NCBI GenBank assembly: GCA_050955105.1
Contig: JBPBQZ010000072.1
Location: forward strand, 1 to 18,032
Length of the DNA: 18,032 nucleotides
Source: JBPBQZ01 sp050955105
GTDB taxonomy: Bacteria; Pseudomonadota; Gammaproteobacteria; Burkholderiales; Burkholderiaceae
Direction of reading: 5' to 3'
Shown: positions 13,674-18,032 of the stretch, one piece after another
Layout of the letters: the number at the start of each line of letters is the position of its first letter
How positions within the stretch are numbered: the first letter of the stretch is position 1
Program-made: the position numbers and the translations under genes
The notes under the pieces: model-generated
Databases searched by the model: none
What the model saw: only the letters and a program-made list of their open reading frames with translations
Told to the model about the DNA's origin: nothing

Positions 13674-14477
13674 CTAGCTGCGGCTCCAGGAGGCTTTACG
13701 CTTGTCGAAGAAAGCCGCGAAACCTTCCTTGGCTTCATCCGTAGCACGTACGCGCGCGATGGTTTGCGCCGTGAGTTCGGACACTTCGGCATCGATGGCA
13801 CGGCGACCGATCTTGCCGAACAGGATCTTGACTTCGCTCAGCGAGGTCGGGCCATTGCCTACCAGCTCGGTGACGGTTGCGTCGACCTGGCTAGCCAGTG
13901 CATCGTGCTCGACCACGGTGTGCACCAGACCGAACTGGCGCGCTTCTTCCGCACTGAACGGCGTCGCCGTCAAGGCTAGCCGGCGCGCCTGGCGCACGCC
14001 GATCGACTCGACCAGATAAGGCCCGATGACCGCCGGCAAAATGCCGAAACGGGTTTCGGTTACCGCGAATTTGGCCTTTTCGCTGGCAACTACGATGTCG
14101 CATGCGCATACCAGGCCGACGCCGCCGCCGAAGGCTGATCCTTGCACCCGCGCCACGGTCGGCTTCGGACACAGATAGATAGCTTCCATCATCTGCGTGA
14201 AGCGGCGCGCGTCATCGACGTTTTTCTCGTGACTATTGACGCTGGCGCGGCGCATCCAGTTCAGGTCGGCGCCGGCGCTGAACACCTTGCCCGACGAACC
14301 CAGCACTACTACGCGCACATCGTCGCGCGCCGCCAGCGAAACGAAGCATTCGCCCAGTTCGGCGATCATGGTTTCGTCGAAGGCGTTGAACACGTCGGGG
14401 CGATGCAACTCCACCAACGCGACGCCGCGTTCGTCCACAGATAGCTTGATCGTCTGCAATGCGCTGGGCTGGCCCAT
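13674..14477 (-). CDS. LiuC-type methylglutaconyl-CoA hydratase / enoyl-CoA hydratase family
   Basis: This 267-aa crotonase-fold enzyme resembles LiuC-type hydratases, which convert 3-methylglutaconyl-CoA to HMG-CoA in leucine breakdown. VFSAGADLNWMRR (65-77) and the ILPAVIGPYLVESIGVRQAR stretch (146-165) are close to bacterial LiuC as I recall it. The first hydratase glutamate is replaced: GGGVGLV (117-123) has G121 where the window's other hydratase has E111. The second, E141 in VTETRFGI, is kept. LiuC itself has the same Gly, so this supports the subfamily and does not imply inactivity. ATG 14477 has GGAG at 14486-14489, 8 bases upstream. Unlike typical liu operons no liuA, B or D neighbour is present; it has its own promoter candidate at 14583-14611. 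A different hydratase role is possible. Confidence 0.85.
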   Translation of the reverse strand: MGQPSALQTIKLSVDERGVALVELHRPDVFNAFDETMIAELGECFVSLAARDDVRVVVLGSSGKVFSAGADLNWMRRASVNSHEKNVDDARRFTQMMEAIYLCPKPTVARVQGSAFGGGVGLVCACDIVVASEKAKFAVTETRFGILPAVIGPYLVESIGVRQARRLALTATPFSAEEARQFGLVHTVVEHDALASQVDATVTELVGNGPTSLSEVKILFGKIGRRAIDAEVSELTAQTIARVRATDEAKEGFAAFFDKRKASWSRS

Positions 14478-14502
14478 CAGGTGTTCTCCGGTCTTTTGCG
14501 AG

Positions 14503-14530
14503 CGGCATCGCCGAGGGGAGCGCGATGCCG
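14503..14530. repeat. Inverted repeat in the leader of the LiuC-like gene
   Basis: CGGCATCGC (14503-14511) and GCGATGCCG (14522-14530) form a perfect 9-bp stem with a 10-base loop. It lies within the predicted leader of the LiuC-like gene, just upstream of its Shine-Dalgarno. No T-run follows on either strand. It could influence translation or be the end of the lipoprotein transcript. Confidence 0.4.
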
Positions 14531-14582
14531 GCTGTCTGGCTATTCGAAGGCCGGGCAAGGCGCCCGAGCCGGTGCAGGAAGA

Positions 14583-14611
14583 ACCATAGTGCGCGCACCC
14601 CCGGCTGTAAA
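14583..14611 (-). promoter_or_regulatory. Candidate sigma-70 promoter for the LiuC-like gene
   Basis: On the minus strand TTTACA (14606-14611), a 17-base spacer and TATGGT (14583-14588) match the consensus at five and four of six positions. Transcription would start near 14576, about 100 bases before the ATG. This separates the gene from the lipoprotein gene upstream. Confidence 0.5.
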
Positions 14612-14677
14612 GCACTTTATTGCAGTTTTCGAGCGTCGCGCAAGCGGCGCCACCGGCGCTGCCGACGGGCCATCCGG

Positions 14678-15358
14678 CTAGTCGGCAACCTGCCAGACGT
14701 AGTCGCTTGCCTTCAGCGCCCGCGCTGGCGGCAAGCCGACGATGTGCACGGGGCGGCCAAGGCTTTCGCTCCACTTGCTGGTGAATTCGCCGAGCGCCGG
14801 GTAGGCCGCGTAGATCTCCGATGTGCCGAATACCTGAAACACCTTGTCCACGGAAATCCCGGCACTGCAAAGGCGCGTGGCCAGCGTTTCGCTGCTGATG
14901 GCCATATCGAAGTCGCTGGGTTCGAGCACACCGTCATCCCAGTAGTGGCCCAGCGGCTTGCCGGGATTGTCTGAATAGAAGGTGGTCGCGGTGCCGCTCA
15001 GGCTCAAGGTGGCATCGACGAGATTTTCCGCGCGCAACGCCGCGTCGAGCTCTTGCTTGAATTGCCGATACTGCGCGACATCGGAGAAGCCGAGCGGCAA
15101 CTGCTTGCTGCGCATCAACACGATCCGCTCCGCATCGATACCGGCGTGCGCCAGGTCCCGAGCGGCCCGAGGGCTCTGCCAGAGTTGCTGGTTTTCCTCA
15201 GCGCGCTGCGCCAATTGGTCTTGATTGACCAGATAGGCGTTGGGCGAGCCCAGGCAGCCGAGGGTGACCGGTGTCTCATGGCCGCCGCAGCCGGCAAGCG
15301 CAAGCACCAGATTGAAGCACAATCCAGCGGCGATAAATTTTTTGGCAAAGAGTTTCAT
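14678..15358 (-). CDS. Predicted lipoprotein of unknown function with nucleotidyltransferase-like motif
   Basis: This 226-aa protein has a basic start (MKLFAKKF), a hydrophobic core and a lipobox LALAGC (19-24) with C24 as the lipidated residue. It should therefore be anchored in the inner or outer membrane facing the periplasm. The mature part is soluble and I do not recognise a named family. SGTATTF (121-127) followed by PSDFDMAIS (147-155) recalls the GS...D-x-D pattern of the polymerase-beta nucleotidyltransferase fold, but the gap between the two parts is longer than usual and no third acidic residue is obvious. A periplasmic place would be odd for such an enzyme. ATG 15358 fits the signal peptide, although no good Shine-Dalgarno precedes it. 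It is divergent from the glycerate kinase across 218 bp. Confidence 0.8.
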   Translation of the reverse strand: MKLFAKKFIAAGLCFNLVLALAGCGGHETPVTLGCLGSPNAYLVNQDQLAQRAEENQQLWQSPRAARDLAHAGIDAERIVLMRSKQLPLGFSDVAQYRQFKQELDAALRAENLVDATLSLSGTATTFYSDNPGKPLGHYWDDGVLEPSDFDMAISSETLATRLCSAGISVDKVFQVFGTSEIYAAYPALGEFTSKWSESLGRPVHIVGLPPARALKASDYVWQVAD

Positions 15359-15576
15359 GAATGCGTCGAGGGAGAGGGTGAGCGATTGCTGGGTTCGTCA
15401 AGCCACAAGAGTCTGGGCAATGGCGAGGGCGCGCACAACGAGGTGTCGGCTCGATTCAACGCAAGCGCAGCTTTATCGCCAGGAATATGTGTTGCCAGCG
15501 CACTGCGAGTCGCCGTCGACGCACCATGCGTTGTATGCTGCGAAGCGCTCGCTCCAACCGCTCCGCTACCCCTTCA

Positions 15577-16755
15577 ATGTCCGATATTTCGTCTCGCCAA
15601 AGCGTCCCCAGAATCGTCATCGCTCCCGACTCGTTCAAGGGTTCGCTGAGCGCAGCGGCCGCTGCCCGCGCCATGGCGGACGGCATTCGGCGCGTGCGGC
15701 CCGACGCGCACTTGATATTGACGCCCATGGCGGACGGTGGCGAGGGCACGCTCGAGGCGATGCTGACGCGCGGCGGCCAAGCGCTGACTTTGCAGGTGGA
15801 TGGCGCCTCGGGCGCGCGCCGCGTCGCCAACGCCGGCCTGCTGGCGGATGGCAGCGGCATGCTGGAATGCGCGGAAATCGTCGGCATCACCGATACGGTA
15901 GCGATGGCCGTGCCGGTTACCGAGCGCTCGAGCACCGGGCTGGGCATGGCCATCCGCGCACTGCTCGACCGCGGCATCGGCCGTATTCTCATCGGCCTGG
16001 GCGGCAGCAGCACCAACGACGGCGGCGCCGGCATGCTCGCGGCGCTCGGCGCGGCGCTGCTCGATGTCGAAGGCCGTGCGGTGGCGCCCACCCCGGCCGG
16101 ACTGGCGCGCCTGCATCGCGTCGATCTGCGCCAGCTCGATGCGCGTCTACGCGATACGCAGTTGATCGCACTGAATGACGTCGACAATCCTTTGATCGGG
16201 GACACCGGCGCCACCGCGGTGTTCGGCTTGCAGAAAGGCGTAAGCCCGGCTGAGGTGAAGTCGATCGACGCTAGCCTGAACCGCTACGCCGCCTTGCTGG
16301 AGGCGGCCGGCGGCTGGCCCACGCGGTCGTCGGAAGAATCCGCTAAAGCACGCGACCTGCCCGGCGCTGGCGCGGCGGGGGGCCTGGGCTTCGCGCTGTG
16401 GCTGCTCGGTGCCGAACTGGCGGCGGGCGCCGAAGTGGTGGCCACCGAGATTCGACTCGACGCGGCACTCGCTGGCGCGCATTGGCTGATCACCGGCGAA
16501 GGCCGCAGCGACACGCAAACGCTGAACGGCAAGGCGCCGTTCGTGGCCTGCCGTCATGCGCAACGCGTCGGTGTACCAGCCACCTTGCTGTCGGGCGCCG
16601 TCGATACTCTCGCCTTGCCCAGACTGGCCGCTTGCTTCGATGGCTGCTTTTCCAGCGCCCCGGGCCCGATCGGCCTGGAGCTCGCCTTGCGCGATGCCGC
16701 GGCCTTGCTCGCCGATGCGGCGCAACAACTGGCACGCCTGCGTTTTTTGGGATAA
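15577..16755 (+). CDS. Glycerate 2-kinase (GarK/GlxK family)
   Basis: This 392-aa cytoplasmic kinase should phosphorylate D-glycerate at O2 with ATP, feeding glyoxylate- or glucarate-derived carbon into glycolysis. Family motifs appear in order: VIAPDSFKGSLSA (14-26), PMADGGEGT (50-58), LIGLGGSSTNDGGAGML (138-154), NPLIGDTGATAVFGLQKG (204-221), PGAGAAGGLGFAL (262-274) and TGEGRSDTQTLNGKAP (306-321). Length is near the family's usual 380 aa, with about ten extra N-terminal residues. The usual FGPQKG reads FGLQKG. ATG 15577 is the nearest start before the conserved region, but no clear Shine-Dalgarno precedes it. No tartronate-semialdehyde reductase or glyoxylate carboligase neighbour is in the window, so the feeding pathway is not shown. 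garK and glxK cannot be told apart here. Confidence 0.92.
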   Translation: MSDISSRQSVPRIVIAPDSFKGSLSAAAAARAMADGIRRVRPDAHLILTPMADGGEGTLEAMLTRGGQALTLQVDGASGARRVANAGLLADGSGMLECAEIVGITDTVAMAVPVTERSSTGLGMAIRALLDRGIGRILIGLGGSSTNDGGAGMLAALGAALLDVEGRAVAPTPAGLARLHRVDLRQLDARLRDTQLIALNDVDNPLIGDTGATAVFGLQKGVSPAEVKSIDASLNRYAALLEAAGGWPTRSSEESAKARDLPGAGAAGGLGFALWLLGAELAAGAEVVATEIRLDAALAGAHWLITGEGRSDTQTLNGKAPFVACRHAQRVGVPATLLSGAVDTLALPRLAACFDGCFSSAPGPIGLELALRDAAALLADAAQQLARLRFLG

Positions 16756-16756
16756 T
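16729..16756 (+). promoter_or_regulatory. Candidate promoter for the monooxygenase gene
   Basis: CTGGCA (16729-16734), a 16-base spacer containing a T-run, and GATAAT (16751-16756) lie at the very end of the glycerate kinase gene. Transcription would start near 16763, about 85 bases before the monooxygenase ATG. The match is fair; co-transcription with the kinase is equally possible. Confidence 0.3.
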
Positions 16757-16847
16757 ACGGCGTCGAAGTGGGCGACGCCAGACCGCGCGCCCGTGCTCTT
16801 TCAACCGCGGAACAGCGCGTATTTCCAAGATAGCGGCGACCGACTTC

Positions 16848-18032
16848 ATGGAGACACTCCCCAAGCAGACCGACGTCGTAATCGTCGGCGCCGGCCCGAC
16901 CGGCCTGGCGCTTGCGTTGGCCTTGCGTACGCTCGGCGTCACGGCCTTGGTGGTCGACCAGCAAATTGCCGGCGCCAATACTTCGCGTGCGGCAGTCGTG
17001 CATGCGCGCACGCTCGAAGTGCTGGAGCCGTTCGGCGTGACGCCCGATTTGCTCGCGCAGGGTCTGCAAGTGCCGACCTTCCGCATGCGCAATCGCGACA
17101 AGATCCTGATGTCGCTCGATTTCAGCAGGCTACCCAGCCGTTACGCGTTCGCATTGATGTGCCCGCAAAATCTCACCGAGGCGACATTGCTCGCGCATCT
17201 GCGCGGGCGCGGCGGCAACGTCATGCGGCCGGTCACGCTAACCGGCCTGCGTACGCTCGAGCACAGCGTCGAGGCCACGCTCGATTGCGCGGGCACTCCC
17301 CACCGCACAACGGCACGTTGGCTGGTGGGCTGCGACGGCATGCACAGCCAAGTGCGCCAACGCGTCGGCATTCCCTTCGGGGGCGGCGCGTACCCGCAAG
17401 AATTCTTGTTGGCCGACGTGCGGATGCAGCCGGGGTTCGCACGTGACGAGGTCAATCTGCTGCTATCGCCCGAAGGCCTGGTGGTAGTGGCGCCCTTGCC
17501 CGATGACACTTTTCGCATCGTCGCCACCGTCGCGCGGGCGCCGGAGCGACCGTCGCTGGCCGACGTGCAGGCGCTGCTCGACGCGCGCGCGCCGCGCGAT
17601 CTGCCGGCGACGGTGCGCGAGAACCTTTGGAGCGGACGTTTCCACGTACATCACCGTGTCTCGCAAACGCCGCGTCGCAAACGCGTGCTGTTATGCGGCG
17701 ATGCCGCGCACGTGCACAGCCCGGCGGGTGGACAAGGCATGAATACCGGTATACAGGATGCGATCGCACTAGCCGCGCCGCTGGCGGCGGCGCTGCGCGC
17801 CACGCCCGGCACTGCAAGCGAAAGCGAAAGCGAAGTGGCACTCGACGCTTGGGCCAGTGCCCGCCATCGCGTGGCCGACCACGTCGTGAGCCTGACCGAT
17901 AAGATGACACGCGCGGCCACCTGGTCGTCCGCACCGGCGCGCCTGATTCGCGACGCAGCGCTCCTTTGTGTGGAGCACTTGCCGTTTGCGCGCGACGCGA
18001 TCGCGCGCAACCTGGCCGAACTGGACAAGCAA
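16848..18032 (+). CDS. FAD-dependent monooxygenase, PHBH class (C-terminus beyond window)
   Basis: The open frame runs from ATG 16848 to the window end, giving 395 residues without a stop. It shows the three motifs of group A flavin monooxygenases: VVIVGAGPTGLALALAL (10-26) binds FAD, WLVGCDGMHSQVRQ (158-171) is the DG motif, and CGDAAHVHSPAGGQGMNTG (283-301) is the GD motif. Such single-component enzymes use NAD(P)H and oxygen to hydroxylate aromatic rings, as in phenol-, 3-(3-hydroxyphenyl)propionate- or salicylate-type hydroxylases. The substrate cannot be read from the sequence. No good Shine-Dalgarno is seen, but no alternative start lies nearer to the FAD motif. It follows the glycerate kinase by 92 bp with no terminator between. 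How much protein is missing is unknown. Confidence 0.9.
   Translation, partial: METLPKQTDVVIVGAGPTGLALALALRTLGVTALVVDQQIAGANTSRAAVVHARTLEVLEPFGVTPDLLAQGLQVPTFRMRNRDKILMSLDFSRLPSRYAFALMCPQNLTEATLLAHLRGRGGNVMRPVTLTGLRTLEHSVEATLDCAGTPHRTTARWLVGCDGMHSQVRQRVGIPFGGGAYPQEFLLADVRMQPGFARDEVNLLLSPEGLVVVAPLPDDTFRIVATVARAPERPSLADVQALLDARAPRDLPATVRENLWSGRFHVHHRVSQTPRRKRVLLCGDAAHVHSPAGGQGMNTGIQDAIALAAPLAAALRATPGTASESESEVALDAWASARHRVADHVVSLTDKMTRAATWSSAPARLIRDAALLCVEHLPFARDAIARNLAELDKQ

Overview
The window looks like chromosomal DNA of a Gram-negative betaproteobacterium of the Burkholderiales (Burkholderia/Paraburkholderia-like). This is inferred from high-GC coding regions, a Burkholderia-type general porin with a C-terminal Phe, a small secreted Ala/Arg-rich protein of a style common in that group, a LiuC-type hydratase, a HAAT-family ABC transporter and a LysR regulator. 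Family names rest on motifs read from the translated sequence; no database search was run. No tRNA, rRNA, CRISPR array, insertion sequence or phage gene was seen.

Layout. 1-110 (-): N-terminus of a LysR-type regulator, cut by the window edge. 111-552: regulatory gap with two perfect dyads. 553-1749 (+): class III (CaiB/BaiF) CoA-transferase. 1782-1815: bidirectional terminator shared with the convergent minus-strand block. 1917-10586 (-): a long catabolic and transport block. In transcription order it holds livH (10586-9717), a single-chain LivM-LivG-LivF fusion (9720-7144), a strong terminator (7089-7130), a GMC alcohol dehydrogenase (7050-5401), a terminator (5342-5378), an enoyl-CoA hydratase (5026-4247) and a tandem two-domain acyl-CoA dehydrogenase (4151-1917). 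10587-11932: about 1.35 kb without a convincing gene, visibly more A/T-rich in its right half, with repeats, dyads and one good promoter. 11933-13009 (+): porin. 13244-13564 (+): 106-aa secreted protein with a terminator. 14477-13674 (-): LiuC-type hydratase. 15358-14678 (-): lipoprotein of unknown function with a faint nucleotidyltransferase-like motif. 15577-16755 (+): glycerate 2-kinase. 16848-18032 (+): FAD-dependent aromatic-type monooxygenase, cut by the window end.

How the genes may work together (inference). The left 10 kb reads like a substrate-to-acyl-CoA route. A HAAT-type ABC importer brings in a small organic compound and a GMC flavoenzyme oxidises an alcohol group. A class III CoA-transferase then makes the CoA thioester, and the tandem acyl-CoA dehydrogenase plus the hydratase carry out the first two beta-oxidation steps. 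The divergent LysR protein is the obvious candidate regulator. The aldehyde dehydrogenase, 3-hydroxyacyl-CoA dehydrogenase, thiolase and periplasmic binding protein needed for a full pathway are absent here, so the substrate is unknown. The right half is a collection of separate single-gene units.

The most notable items are the three-part LivMGF fusion, the reciprocal split of flavin-site motifs between the two halves of the acyl-CoA dehydrogenase, the strong terminator in front of the GMC gene with almost no room for a promoter after it, and the structured 1.35 kb intergenic region.
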